64,000 bases of DNA from Bacteroidales bacterium UBA4893. GTDB lineage: Bacteria > Bacteroidota > Bacteroidia > Bacteroidales > P3. This document shows positions 24,689 to 34,040 of this stretch, piece by piece. The stretch lies in contig DHCV01000025.1 of the NCBI GenBank assembly GCA_002399025.1, positions 18,918 to 82,917 of the forward strand, in the 5' to 3' direction. The stretch's first letter is position 1, and each line of letters begins with the position of its first letter. The position numbers were made by a program, and so were the translations under genes. Under the pieces are notes generated by a model. The model saw only the letters and a program-made list of their open reading frames with translations. It was not told where the DNA came from and ran no database searches.

Positions 24689-25537
24689 TTATTTGTAATC
24701 AATTAAATCAAAATTATCAAATGGTTCGGTATCTGAATATATTTTTTTTGATTCAACATCAATCCCATAATAATAAATATCTATTCCCGAAGAGTTAATC
24801 CAAACATATTTATTCATCAAGAAATTAAAGAAATACTGCGAGGAACTTATTGCATTTTGCTTTGCTACAGAATACGCATCCTCTTCTTTTATCTTATCAT
24901 AATCGTAAGTTGCAATAAGTTCATCATCTATTAATCTAATCTCTCCAGAAAAGAAATCTTCAAGTTTTTCTTCATTATAGAACACCAAACGCGAATTTGA
25001 ATCAGCCTCATTATAAATAAACCAAGTATTGAAACTAACTCCATTGATTAACTTATAGAAAACCTCCCTATCATTTCCCTCATAAACCAAAGAGTCGTTA
25101 AAAGAAAACTCTTCAATTTCCATTTGTGCAACATTAAGAGTATGATGAGTTTCGTCAATATTTATTGGTAGTTTATCAACTGCATCAACCTTAATAACCT
25201 TAAATCCTAAAGCAGCCAAAGTCTTATTCAAATTCTCTGAAAACAAAGAAAGAAGTATTGAATCCTTTGCTTTATAATATAAGGGAGCGTATTTATCTAA
25301 GAGGTCTTTCTGCACATCTTGCTCCAAATCGGAGAAGTTTGGCATCTTCTCCAAGCTTTCATTCCTATAGGTAAGAGTTGGAGTGATATACAGATAAATA
25401 ACATCTTGACTTATGGAATCATTTTGTTTGCTTAGAAATTCCTTAGCAAAATTTTGAGAATTTGCATCAACAAAGCAAAATAAAGTAATTATGCTTAAAA
25501 ACACTATCTTAGAATAGCGAGCCTTGAATAAAGTCAT
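24689..25537 (-). CDS. Hypothetical exported protein
   Basis: From the ATG at 25537 the protein is 282 residues: MTLFKARYSKIVFLSIITLF begins a signal-anchor or signal peptide ending near DANSQ. The frame is open up to an ATG at 25573, but that adds a low-complexity MIIIKIIMIIMM stretch read out of the parC tail, so I prefer the shorter form. The mature part is acidic, with repeated Asp/Glu/Tyr and motifs such as VIYLYITPTLTYRN and IDIYYYGIDVESKKIY. No family recognised. It overlaps the parC stop by 29 bases and is probably translationally coupled to it. Confidence 0.6.
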   Translation of the reverse strand: MTLFKARYSKIVFLSIITLFCFVDANSQNFAKEFLSKQNDSISQDVIYLYITPTLTYRNESLEKMPNFSDLEQDVQKDLLDKYAPLYYKAKDSILLSLFSENLNKTLAALGFKVIKVDAVDKLPINIDETHHTLNVAQMEIEEFSFNDSLVYEGNDREVFYKLINGVSFNTWFIYNEADSNSRLVFYNEEKLEDFFSGEIRLIDDELIATYDYDKIKEEDAYSVAKQNAISSSQYFFNFLMNKYVWINSSGIDIYYYGIDVESKKIYSDTEPFDNFDLIDYK

Positions 25538-28127
25538 CATCATTATTATCATTATTATCTTTATTATTATCAAATATTAAATCATCTTCAGTTGTTTCAA
25601 TAACTTCATTTGGAGCTTCCTCGTCCTCAATCTCTTCAACAAAAGGCAAAGAATCTAAAACAATTAACTTCTTCACATTATGCCTACTTAGCCTCTTACC
25701 TTTAGCTTTATACTTCAATAACTCCATAAACTCAGAGATATTGACAACTTCATTATCAATTTTCTTACCTTTCTTATCGTCTTCAAAAACTAATTCAATC
25801 ATTGGCAACCAATCATTAGTTATATGTAAAATCTGAAGATTGGCATTTTCTTCAATGAAATAAATCATCTTATCCATTATTTCTTCAATAAGAAAACGTT
25901 TTAAGAAGACTTGATTATTGTCCTTATCTCTAAAAATTATTGAAACAGGTTTTTGAGAATTGAATTTTTCAACAATTAGTAAGTCGTCTGCAAAATGAGT
26001 TTGAAGGTCAAAATTAGTTAAACGATAATATCCTGTTTTGTATATAGCAATAATCTTATCATCGCCACTAAATTCTCCCAGCAATCTTCCTCTTTCATCA
26101 GCATTTAGACGCTTAACAGACTCATCGAACCAAATCTTTCTTGCAGATAAAGTAGAGATACCTTCCATTTTCTTAATAATCTTTCTTACCAAATAGCGAG
26201 AAAGAATATTACCTTGTGCATTCCGTCCCTTAATTGCAAGTTCTGAAAAATCGTAATCAAAATTTAATTTTCTTAATCCTGATTTAGGTTTAAGAGAAAC
26301 GTTAATAACTTCAGCCTCTCCATTTGGATTTGCAGAAAAATAAATAATCTTCGAACCCTTTACACCTTTTGTCAGAACGTATTCCTTATCTCTAATCACG
26401 TTTGTTATGCTAAAACGCTTAACATAAGCTTTTCCAAAAGCTCCATCTTGGTAAACCAAGTTATAAATTGTTCTTTCATCATTTCTTTTGAATACATTAA
26501 TATATATAATATCTGTTCCAAAGAAATCTTTCTCCTGAACCTTCTTTACAACAACTGTTCCATCACTTCTGAAAGCAATAATATCATCAATATCAGAACA
26601 CTCACAAACATATTCATCGTTTTTCATCCTATATCCTGCAAACCCATCTTTATAGTTGCAATAAAGCTTTTCGTTTGCAACTGCAACAGCTTGAGCCTCT
26701 ATTGTATCAAAACTTCTGATTTCTGTTTTTCTTTCCTTTCCTTGACCATATTTCTTCAATATTCTTTCAAAGTAGGCAATAGAATAATCAATTATATGCT
26801 CTAAATCGTAATTAACTTGCTTAATATCATCCTCTATTGCTAAAAGAATATCGTTAGCCTTATCTGAATTAAACTTTGAAATCCTATCAATAGGAATCTT
26901 TCTCAACTTATGAATATCCTCAATGTTTGGCTCACGCAATAGGTTTGCAATAAAAGGTTTTAGCCCTTCAATTATTGTATCATCAATTTCTTGGTCAGTT
27001 GTACAAGGTTTAATCCTTTCATAAATCTCGTTTTCAATAAAAATCTTTTCAAGCGAAATCCATTGCCAGCGCTCTTTAAGTTCATCTAATTCAATTTCTA
27101 ACTCTAACTGAAGCAAGTCAATTGTGTTTTGTGTTGAACGCTCCAACATTTCATTCACAGAAAGAAAATGAGGCTTATCCTTCTCAATCACACAAGAGTT
27201 CGGAGAAATCGAAACCTCGCAATCAGTAAAGGCATAAAGTGCATCAATTGTTTGATCTATGGAAGTATCATTAGGTAGTTGTATGATTATTTCAACATTT
27301 TGAGCTGTATTATCATCAATCTTTTTTATCTTAATCTTGCCTTTCTCATTAGCTTTAATAATCGAATCAATTAGTTTTCCAGTTGTTGTTCCAAAAGGAA
27401 TTTCCGAAATAACCAATGTTTTTTTATCTTGAACGCTAATCTTTGCCCTTACTCTAATCTTTCCTCCTCTTAATCCTTGATTATATTTTGAAACATCAAT
27501 AGAACCTCCTGTTAAAAAATCTGGAAATATCTCAAAGGGCTCATTCTTTAGTATTTTAATTGAACTTTCAATTAGTTCAATAAAATTATGCGGCAAAATC
27601 TTACAAGCCAAACCAACTGCAATTCCTTCAACTCCTTGAGCTAAAAGTAAAGGAAATTTGATAGGTAATGTTTCTGGCTCTTTGTTTCTTCCATCATAGG
27701 AAGCTCTCCATTTTGTGGTTTGAGGATTGAAAACAACATCTAAAGCAAATTTAGACAAGCGAGCCTCAATATAACGTGAAGCAGCAGCACTATCGCCAGT
27801 TAAAATATTCCCCCAGTTTCCTTGACAATCAATTAAAAGTTCTTTTTGACCAAGACCAACAAGAGCATCTCCAATTGAGGCATCACCATGAGGATGATAC
27901 TTCATTGTATTTCCTACTATGTTCGCAACCTTATTATATCTTCCATCATCCAATTCTTTCATTGAATGAAGAATACGTCTTTGAACGGGCTTTAATCCAT
28001 CATTAAGATGAGGAACAGCTCTTTCTAAAATTACATAAGATGCGTAGTCTAAAAACCAGTCTTCGTACATTCCCTTAACAGGAATAGTTTTGTGAGTTTG
28101 TTTTGTTTGAGTTGTGTTTTCTTCCAT
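25509..28127 (-). CDS. parC: DNA topoisomerase IV subunit A
   Basis: A type IIA topoisomerase cleavage subunit that decatenates chromosomes with ParE. The active-site tyrosine lies in AAASRYIEARL (about Y119), with the helix-turn-helix region KYHPHGDASIGDAL before it. The C-terminal beta-propeller region is present, but no GyrA box (QRRGGKG) is visible, which favours ParC over GyrA. I use the ATG at 28127; a TTG four codons earlier extends the frame. The C-terminus is a long acidic Asp/Asn-rich tail. It sits 39 bases after lemA. parE is not adjacent. Confidence 0.9.
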   Translation of the reverse strand: MEENTTQTKQTHKTIPVKGMYEDWFLDYASYVILERAVPHLNDGLKPVQRRILHSMKELDDGRYNKVANIVGNTMKYHPHGDASIGDALVGLGQKELLIDCQGNWGNILTGDSAAASRYIEARLSKFALDVVFNPQTTKWRASYDGRNKEPETLPIKFPLLLAQGVEGIAVGLACKILPHNFIELIESSIKILKNEPFEIFPDFLTGGSIDVSKYNQGLRGGKIRVRAKISVQDKKTLVISEIPFGTTTGKLIDSIIKANEKGKIKIKKIDDNTAQNVEIIIQLPNDTSIDQTIDALYAFTDCEVSISPNSCVIEKDKPHFLSVNEMLERSTQNTIDLLQLELEIELDELKERWQWISLEKIFIENEIYERIKPCTTDQEIDDTIIEGLKPFIANLLREPNIEDIHKLRKIPIDRISKFNSDKANDILLAIEDDIKQVNYDLEHIIDYSIAYFERILKKYGQGKERKTEIRSFDTIEAQAVAVANEKLYCNYKDGFAGYRMKNDEYVCECSDIDDIIAFRSDGTVVVKKVQEKDFFGTDIIYINVFKRNDERTIYNLVYQDGAFGKAYVKRFSITNVIRDKEYVLTKGVKGSKIIYFSANPNGEAEVINVSLKPKSGLRKLNFDYDFSELAIKGRNAQGNILSRYLVRKIIKKMEGISTLSARKIWFDESVKRLNADERGRLLGEFSGDDKIIAIYKTGYYRLTNFDLQTHFADDLLIVEKFNSQKPVSIIFRDKDNNQVFLKRFLIEEIMDKMIYFIEENANLQILHITNDWLPMIELVFEDDKKGKKIDNEVVNISEFMELLKYKAKGKRLSRHNVKKLIVLDSLPFVEEIEDEEAPNEVIETTEDDLIFDNNKDNNDNNDDDFIQGSLF

Positions 28128-28166
28128 ATATTTAGCCAAATTAACTTTGGCAAGTTCATTTTTATT

Positions 28167-28763
28167 TTAAAATTCTACTTTAGGGGCAGTCTCAGCACCT
28201 TTATCTGCAGCAAAATATGCTTTTTTATCGAACCCAAATATTCCTGCAATAATATTTGTTGGGAAACGTCTAATCTTTGTGTTGTAGTTATTTACAACAT
28301 CTGCAAAGTTTTGTCTTTCCACTGCAATCCTATTTTCTGTTCCCTCAAGTTGTGATTGAAGCTCTAAAAAGTTTTGATTTGCTTTCAAGTCTGGGTATCT
28401 TTCAACAACAACCATTAATCTATCCAATGAAGACTTTAATGCTGTTTGGCTTTCTTGAAACTTATTCAAACTTTCCTGAGTTAAATTATTTGGGTCAACC
28501 TTAGTGTTTGATGCAATGTTTCTTGCTTGCACAACCTCCAATAATGTTTCTTGTTCGTGTGAAGCATAACCCTTTACAGTATTTACTAAGTTTGGAATAA
28601 GGTCTAATCTTCTTTGATACTGACTTTCAACCTTTGACCATTGTTGAGAACATGCCTCGTCTTTCTTTACTATTCCATTATATGCAGGGATAGCTAAAAG
28701 AGCTAATAAAATAATAATTCCAATTATTACTCCAATACTTCCTAATCCTTTGATTGCTTTCAT
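28167..28763 (-). CDS. LemA-family membrane protein
   Basis: The 198-residue protein has one N-terminal membrane helix (VIIGIIILLALLAIPAY). The four-helix LemA domain follows, recognised by QQWSKVESQYQRRLDLIPNL and the ending PTNIIAGIFGFDKKAYF. LemA proteins are of unclear function, with the N-terminus outside the cytoplasm. The upstream gene is a TPM-domain protein, the usual genomic partner; both precede parC on one strand. Confidence 0.92.
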   Translation of the reverse strand: MKAIKGLGSIGVIIGIIILLALLAIPAYNGIVKKDEACSQQWSKVESQYQRRLDLIPNLVNTVKGYASHEQETLLEVVQARNIASNTKVDPNNLTQESLNKFQESQTALKSSLDRLMVVVERYPDLKANQNFLELQSQLEGTENRIAVERQNFADVVNNYNTKIRRFPTNIIAGIFGFDKKAYFAADKGAETAPKVEF

Positions 28764-28825
28764 AGATTTACTTTTTTTATTTGTTACTAATAATTTATTT
28801 GTTTATAATCTTATTCTCTAATTAA

Positions 28826-30079
28826 TTAGAAGCGACCACCGCCTCCACCACCTCCAGACAAGCCACCCCCAAAACTTCCACCATTAAAGCCACCACCACC
28901 TCTACCAAAACCTGTTCCTCCAACAAATGCACCAGCTGTTTTAGGTATAACATAATCCTTAAAGCTTGAGTTATGACAATTCTTGCAAGTATATGTTTTT
29001 CTGCCTATCCCATTACGGAATTGATTCGCACTCTTAACAATATTATCCGACTCCATAAACATTGTTTTCCCTCCGCAGGAATCACAAACTGAATATTGAG
29101 TAAAGGCATTATCAAAAGCAAATATATCAGTATTTCCACAATTATCACATAACCAAACATCATAATCTTTTGAAAAGACTTCTTCTTCAATGATTTGCTT
29201 TTTGCTTAAGTATTTATCATCGTCCTTTTCATTTAATTTATGCATATGATGACTGCATTTTCTACAATCAAACACCTTATTTCTCACCCTTGGCTTAAAG
29301 TATAGCCTATACCAAAGGAATAAGGTTATTAGCATTAAAGGAAAAATTATCCCTAAAAGATACCATACCTTTGCAGATTTTTTAAAAGAGTTGATCTTGG
29401 TTTCTTTTTGAGAAATATCATACTTAGAATGAGCAATAGAGGTAAAGATAAAAGCAAGGATAAGCAATAATAAAGTGATGAACAAATATGTATAGATGTA
29501 TGGAAGATAATCATATATAGTCTTGGGCTTTCTTTGTGTAAATCCTTCCCTTGTAAATTCTTCAATAATCAATCTGCTAATTTCATCAACAGCAGCAATC
29601 ATACCATTATCCCAATCTCCTTTGCGAAAATAAGGAGCCATAATCCTATTGACTATTTGAGTACTCTTAGCATCAGTAATTGCTCCCTCCAATCCATAAC
29701 CTGTGCGAATAAAGACCTCTCTTCTATCAACAATAAGCACAAGAACTAAACCATTATTAGATACTTTCTGTCCAACCTTCCACTTTTCAAAAAGTTGCAT
29801 TGAAACCTCTCTCGCATCCATTTCTCCTGAAGACTGAAGTGCAACAATTGCAACCTGTGCAGTTGTAACCTTTTCTAATGAGTCGAGCTTTTGATTTATA
29901 AGGTTGTATGCATTTTCTGAAAGGATATTATCTTGATTGGAGACATAAGAATTGGAAGTTGGTGATTTGATTGGTTTAATAGATTCAAGTGAAAAACCTT
30001 GAGCAATAGTTTGATTACAAGTGAATAAAACTAAAAATAAAAGGCTAAGCTTAAGGGTTATATGAATATATTTCTTCAT
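28826..30079 (-). CDS. TPM-domain (YgcG-like) membrane protein with zinc-ribbon insert and Gly-rich tail
   Basis: This 417-residue protein has a signal peptide (1-26), a TPM phosphatase-like domain (about 45-175: YVSNQDNILSENAYNLINQK, LVLIVDRREVFIRTGYGLEG), then two membrane helices (about 190-255). After them come several CxxC pairs (CRKC, CDNC, CDSC, CKNC), which look like two zinc ribbons. The last 30 residues are almost all Gly, Ser and Phe (GGGGFNGGSFGGGLSGGG). TPM proteins are linked to photosystem repair in plants and to membrane processes in bacteria. In Bacteroidota they pair with LemA, as here (62 bases downstream). Confidence 0.9.
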   Translation of the reverse strand: MKKYIHITLKLSLLFLVLFTCNQTIAQGFSLESIKPIKSPTSNSYVSNQDNILSENAYNLINQKLDSLEKVTTAQVAIVALQSSGEMDAREVSMQLFEKWKVGQKVSNNGLVLVLIVDRREVFIRTGYGLEGAITDAKSTQIVNRIMAPYFRKGDWDNGMIAAVDEISRLIIEEFTREGFTQRKPKTIYDYLPYIYTYLFITLLLLILAFIFTSIAHSKYDISQKETKINSFKKSAKVWYLLGIIFPLMLITLFLWYRLYFKPRVRNKVFDCRKCSHHMHKLNEKDDDKYLSKKQIIEEEVFSKDYDVWLCDNCGNTDIFAFDNAFTQYSVCDSCGGKTMFMESDNIVKSANQFRNGIGRKTYTCKNCHNSSFKDYVIPKTAGAFVGGTGFGRGGGGFNGGSFGGGLSGGGGGGGRF

Positions 30080-30108
30080 TAAAATTTATAATTAAGTATT
30101 TTGAAGAG

Positions 30109-30116
30109 CAAAGATA
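30109..30116 (-). promoter_or_regulatory. -7 promoter element for the TPM-lemA-parC operon
   Basis: TATCTTTG on the minus strand, 30 bases before the TPM gene start. Confidence 0.55.
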
Positions 30117-30129
30117 TAAAGAAAATTCT

Positions 30130-30137
30130 TAGTTTTG
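30130..30137 (+). promoter_or_regulatory. -7 promoter element for trxB
   Basis: TAGTTTTG, 36 bases before the ATG at 30174. It lies over the alternative upstream start, which supports the later start. Confidence 0.5.
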
Positions 30138-30173
30138 CAGATTGTTAGAAAGAAAATTTTATTATATAATTGT

Positions 30174-31112
30174 ATGAATACGGAAAAAGTAAAATGTTTA
30201 ATCATTGGCTCAGGTCCTGCAGGCTATACTGCAGCAATTTATGCTTCTCGAGCTAATCTTAACCCAATTGTAATTGATGGCATGCAACCTGGAGGACAGC
30301 TTACCATAACAACAGAAATAGATAACTTCCCTGGATATCCACAAGGAACAACCGGAACAGAAATGATGGAAGACCTTAAAAAACAAGCTGAAAGATTTGG
30401 GACAAAGATTGTTAATGATGTGGTTACAAAAGTTGATTTTAATAAATACCCCCTAATTGTTGAAGCTGACTCAGGAAAGGTTTTTGAAGCCGAAACTGTT
30501 ATTATTGCTACAGGGGCTTCTGCAAAATGGTTAGGGCTCGAATCGGAAGAAAAGTTTAGAGGATTGGGAGTTAGTGCATGTGCTACCTGCGATGGTTTCT
30601 TCTATCGCAATAAGGAAGTTGCTGTTGTTGGAGGTGGCGATACTGCATGCGAGGAAGCTTCCTACTTAGCTCACACTTGCTCAAAGGTTTATATGATTGT
30701 TAGGCGTGATGTTTTAAGAGCATCTGTTGCTATGCAAAAGAAGGTTCTTAATAATCCGAAAATTGAAATCCTTTGGAACCATAAACCAATTGAAATATTA
30801 GGAGATAACTCAGGAGTAACAGGAATTATGCTTGAAAACACAAAAGAAGGTGGATTGAAACAAATTGAGCTTGATGGAGTTTTCCTTGCAATAGGTCATC
30901 ATCCTAATTCTGATATATTTGTGCCTCAAATTAATGTTGACGAACAAGGCTATATCATTACTAAGAGGGGAACAACCTTAACCAATATACCAGGAGTTTT
31001 TGCCGCAGGTGATATTCAAGACACAATGTATCGTCAAGCAATTACTGCAGCTGCAAGTGGTTGTATGGCAGCAATTGATGCTGAAAGATTTTTAAGCGAT
31101 AAAGAAAATTAA
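30174..31112 (+). CDS. trxB: Thioredoxin reductase
   Basis: An FAD- and NADPH-dependent reductase that keeps thioredoxin reduced (312 residues). FAD site: CLIIGSGPAGYTAA near the N-terminus. Redox-active CATC at about residues 136-139. NADPH site: VAVVGGGDTACEEA. FAD-adenine closing motif: GVFAAGDIQD. I place the start at ATG 30174; the frame is open from a TTG at 30135 but that region contains the promoter. The porin gene starts one base after its stop. Confidence 0.97.
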   Translation: MNTEKVKCLIIGSGPAGYTAAIYASRANLNPIVIDGMQPGGQLTITTEIDNFPGYPQGTTGTEMMEDLKKQAERFGTKIVNDVVTKVDFNKYPLIVEADSGKVFEAETVIIATGASAKWLGLESEEKFRGLGVSACATCDGFFYRNKEVAVVGGGDTACEEASYLAHTCSKVYMIVRRDVLRASVAMQKKVLNNPKIEILWNHKPIEILGDNSGVTGIMLENTKEGGLKQIELDGVFLAIGHHPNSDIFVPQINVDEQGYIITKRGTTLTNIPGVFAAGDIQDTMYRQAITAAASGCMAAIDAERFLSDKEN

Positions 31113-31113
31113 A

Positions 31114-32946
31114 TTGAAACTAAGGAGGACCGTTTATTTATTGGCAATTATTATTCTTGCTCCCTTTTTTAGCTTTTCTCAAGAAAATTTAGGGAAAGAG
31201 GGAACAATTACCATTGATACCGGTCTTTCTTATACTCGGTACACAACAATACCAACAAGACACCTACCCTTCCAATTGATTGATAAATCTATTGATGGAA
31301 TTAGGCATGTGAATGCTGTCAATAGGATTGAAAATATGTTTTATCAACAACTTTCAACTGACGGCTCACCACATAAGCCTCTACTATTTCAATTACCCGA
31401 TTTGCTTTCCTTTAATTATCAACCCAGCGTCTATGATGCAATAAGGTTTACAAGGGAGAATATTAAGTTCTTTAATGTCTATAAACCCTATTCCGAATTA
31501 CGCTATTCCAATACTTTAAATACCTCTCGCTATTTCTCTGTAATTCACGCACAAAACATATATAAAAACATTCATTTAGGATTCCAATACGATGTCAATT
31601 ACACTACCGGTTCTTTTGACAAGAGTCAAATCATGAATCAGTTCTTTAATGCCACTCTTCGCTTTAAAAACAGAAAAGAAACCTACGAAGGATATTTAGG
31701 ATTCATTAGAAACAGAGCCTTACAGAATGAAAGTGGAGGCATTGCGTCCGATTCCTCCTTTTCGGTTCAAGAATATTCTTCCCTAAGTGCCTTTCCCGTA
31801 AACCTAAGCATGGCTTATTCTAAATGGAAGTCAATGGATGCTTTTTGGGTTCAAAAGTTCAATTTTGGGAAGCTTATAAAAGATAGTTCATTCATTAGTA
31901 ATCTTTCATTGATTCACGAACTCTCCTACTTTTCTAATGCAAGGCTATATGTTGATAATAGTCCTTTTGATGGTTTCTATCAAAATTTCTACCTCGATAC
32001 ATTATCCACAAACGATTCATTATCAACCCAACGCATACAGAACTCAATCTCTATTAAGAATGAGAAAAGAATACCATTTGAGATTGGGATTAAGCACGAC
32101 TACATTCTTTTTGCAGATACCATAAACGAAGAAAGAAGCTCTAATTTCACTCCTTTCCTTAATCTTGGAATTGATTTGAATAGGTTCAAACTTAACTTTA
32201 ATGCTGAGTATATTATCTCAAATGGAAGATATAATAATGATTTCCAAATTGGGGGGAACCTTAGGTTTATGGATATTTACGCAAACATTAAGCTAATGAA
32301 TAAAAGCGTGGATTATTTCTATAATCGCTACATGACAAATAACTTTAGATGGACAAATAATTTCTCTAAAACTCAGTCCTTTAACACCAATTTGGGTTAT
32401 AAGTTCAAGGAAAATCTAAGCATCAATCTCGGATATTTCCTAATTGATAATATAGTTTATATTGATAGCTATCTAAAGCCAAATCAGACCGATAAATCAA
32501 CTTCAATCCTTCAAGCATCCCTACTTCACAAGTTTAAGCTTGGGGTTTTTAATCTTACTGGGGTGATGTCAGTCCAAAAGCTTTCTTCCGAAGAAGCAAT
32601 TAGGGTTCCGTTTTTTCAAGCAAAGCAAGGCATAAGCGTTAGTTTCAAGATGTTTAAGAAGAAACTTCATACTCAAGTTGGATTTGATTTCAGGTACAAC
32701 ACTTCTTATTATGCCGATAGTTTTATGCCAGCAATGGGAACCTTTGTTCATCAGGACAAGGTCAAGATTGGCAATTACCTATACACCGATTTCTTTGTTC
32801 AGGCACAGATTGATAGGGTAAAATTCTTTGTTGCCCTTTGTCATCCTTACGCAGGACTATTCGGAAACGAATACTACCTCACACCACACTACCCTTCCGA
32901 AAAGCTAAACCTACGTTATGGAGTAACATGGATGTTTTTTGACTAA
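31114..32946 (+). CDS. Putative outer-membrane porin (Porin_10-like)
   Basis: A 610-residue barrel protein with a signal peptide (LRRTVYLLAIIILAPFFSFS). Many amphipathic strands with Tyr/Asn turns follow, e.g. YSELRYSNTLNTSRYFSV, LHLGFQYDVNYTTGSF-like segments, and a final aromatic strand LRYGVTWMFFD. The order and size match the putative porin family (Porin_10) of Bacteroidota. It starts with TTG, one base after the trxB stop, so the two are cotranscribed. Substrate unknown. Confidence 0.8.
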   Translation: MKLRRTVYLLAIIILAPFFSFSQENLGKEGTITIDTGLSYTRYTTIPTRHLPFQLIDKSIDGIRHVNAVNRIENMFYQQLSTDGSPHKPLLFQLPDLLSFNYQPSVYDAIRFTRENIKFFNVYKPYSELRYSNTLNTSRYFSVIHAQNIYKNIHLGFQYDVNYTTGSFDKSQIMNQFFNATLRFKNRKETYEGYLGFIRNRALQNESGGIASDSSFSVQEYSSLSAFPVNLSMAYSKWKSMDAFWVQKFNFGKLIKDSSFISNLSLIHELSYFSNARLYVDNSPFDGFYQNFYLDTLSTNDSLSTQRIQNSISIKNEKRIPFEIGIKHDYILFADTINEERSSNFTPFLNLGIDLNRFKLNFNAEYIISNGRYNNDFQIGGNLRFMDIYANIKLMNKSVDYFYNRYMTNNFRWTNNFSKTQSFNTNLGYKFKENLSINLGYFLIDNIVYIDSYLKPNQTDKSTSILQASLLHKFKLGVFNLTGVMSVQKLSSEEAIRVPFFQAKQGISVSFKMFKKKLHTQVGFDFRYNTSYYADSFMPAMGTFVHQDKVKIGNYLYTDFFVQAQIDRVKFFVALCHPYAGLFGNEYYLTPHYPSEKLNLRYGVTWMFFD

Positions 32947-32995
32947 TCAAACCTTATCCCTAAAGAGTTAAGCCTTAAAAAGCTTGAACCTAAGC

Positions 32996-33397
32996 CTATT
33001 TCTTTGTTTTCAATTCAGCCCTATAGAACTTAAGACCAACCATTTCCTTTTTCAATTTCCTTTCTGATTTGAAAGCAATCTTTTTAACCTTTATCCTACT
33101 TGGCTTACATTCCTCTTCTGTATCAAATCCTTCTGAGGTTAAGGAAAGACTGAATGTCCCAATACCATCTAATTTGACGTTATAGCCCAATTTCAACTTT
33201 GTTATAATAATATTCGACAATCCTTTCAAAGCCCCGACCATATCTGCTTCAGTAAAACTGCTTGATTCAGAAATTTCTCTTGCCAAATCTTCAGTAGAAA
33301 AATGCCCTGCTGAAACTGCATTAGGATAAAACTTAGTTTGTTCAACTCCGTCTTTGTCAATAAATACTTTTTTAGTAATACTATAGTATCTTCTCAT
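32996..33397 (-). CDS. HU-like (HU-HIG-type) DNA-binding protein
   Basis: The 133-residue protein has the layout of Bacteroidota HU-related proteins. An N-terminal strand region (RRYYSITKKVFIDKDGVEQT) precedes helices (DLAREISESSSFTEADMVGAL) and the DNA-binding arm region with GYNVKLDGIGTFSLSL. A basic C-terminal tail rich in Lys and Arg follows. It probably binds and bends DNA. It is divergent from the riboswitch-btuB transcript, with a palindromic array between. Confidence 0.85.
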   Translation of the reverse strand: MRRYYSITKKVFIDKDGVEQTKFYPNAVSAGHFSTEDLAREISESSSFTEADMVGALKGLSNIIITKLKLGYNVKLDGIGTFSLSLTSEGFDTEEECKPSRIKVKKIAFKSERKLKKEMVGLKFYRAELKTKK

Positions 33398-33578
33398 GAT
33401 ATAATATATTTTTATATTTTTTAATTTGCCATTAACTCAAATATCATTTCTTCAATTTTAAATTCTTTCTAAATTAATCCTTGATTAAAATTTAAAATAC
33501 TTGACATTAGGTTACAAAGATAAGAAAATAATTTCATTTAACCTCATTTTAATTTGATAAAATAAGAGAAAAATTTAA

Positions 33579-33680
33579 TATAATGGCATTATAAAATTAG
33601 TAAGGTGGCACCATACTTCCGTAGGGTGGCACGATACTATATGTAAGGTGGCACGATACTCGAGTAAGGTGGCACCTTAC
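33579..33680. repeat. Palindromic array of five units, 21-22-bp period
   Basis: Units: TATAATGGCATTATA (centre 33586), then GTAAGGTGGCACCATAC (33600), GTAGGGTGGCACGATAC (33621), GTAAGGTGGCACGATAC (33643) and GTAAGGTGGCACCTTAC (33664). The first and last are near-perfect palindromes about G. Unit spacing is 22, 21, 22 and 21 bp. Same core (TGGCA) and spacing as the arrays at 1380 and 22803, but here four units share one orientation, so it is less symmetric. Confidence 0.88.
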
Positions 33681-33818
33681 GAAATTTAAACTTGATATAA
33701 ATCAGCTAAAACCTAATAATGGTAAAGTGAAACTGCATTTGTCAAAATTTTATCAAGGATTAAACCCCAAAAAGATTATTTTTTTCACTCAGAATAGCCT
33801 TTATCTGAAAAATTATAT

Positions 33819-33826
33819 TAATTTTG
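33819..33826 (+). promoter_or_regulatory. -7 promoter element of the btuB-btuG transcript
   Basis: TAATTTTG placed just before the riboswitch P1 helix, so transcription would begin near 33832. Confidence 0.55.
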
Positions 33827-33832
33827 CTGCGT

Positions 33833-33994
33833 TATTGGTTCATTTTGGATTAAAAGGGAATTGGGTGAGAATCCCAAACAGTCCCGCTGCTGTAAGCTCC
33901 TTTAGTTTAGCAAGCATTAGTTCTTTTGCCACTGAATTTTTAATTGATTTGGGAAGGCAGAATGCTTGGGAGTAAGTCAGAAGACCTGCCAATA
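33833..33994 (+). ncRNA. Cobalamin riboswitch
   Basis: Recognised by AAAAGGGAATTGGGTGAGAA and CCCGCTGCTGTAAGCTC at the 5' half, GCCACTG in the middle, and the B12-box-like AGTCAGAAGACCTGCC at the 3' end. P1 can form from TATTGG (33833-33838) and CCAATA (33989-33994). It lies in the leader of btuB and btuG and would shut off expression when adenosylcobalamin is abundant. Confidence 0.93.
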
Positions 33995-34040
33995 GTGTTT
34001 ATTAACTTTTAAGTACTCTCGAGGAAAGAGGCTAAAAATT

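Noticed and set aside
25538..25573. Longer start for the hypothetical protein after parC
   Set aside because: The extra residues are a low-complexity Ile/Met run read out of the parC Asp/Asn tail.
33727..33975. 82-codon frame on the plus strand
   Set aside because: It lies across the cobalamin riboswitch; the RNA structure explains the sequence.
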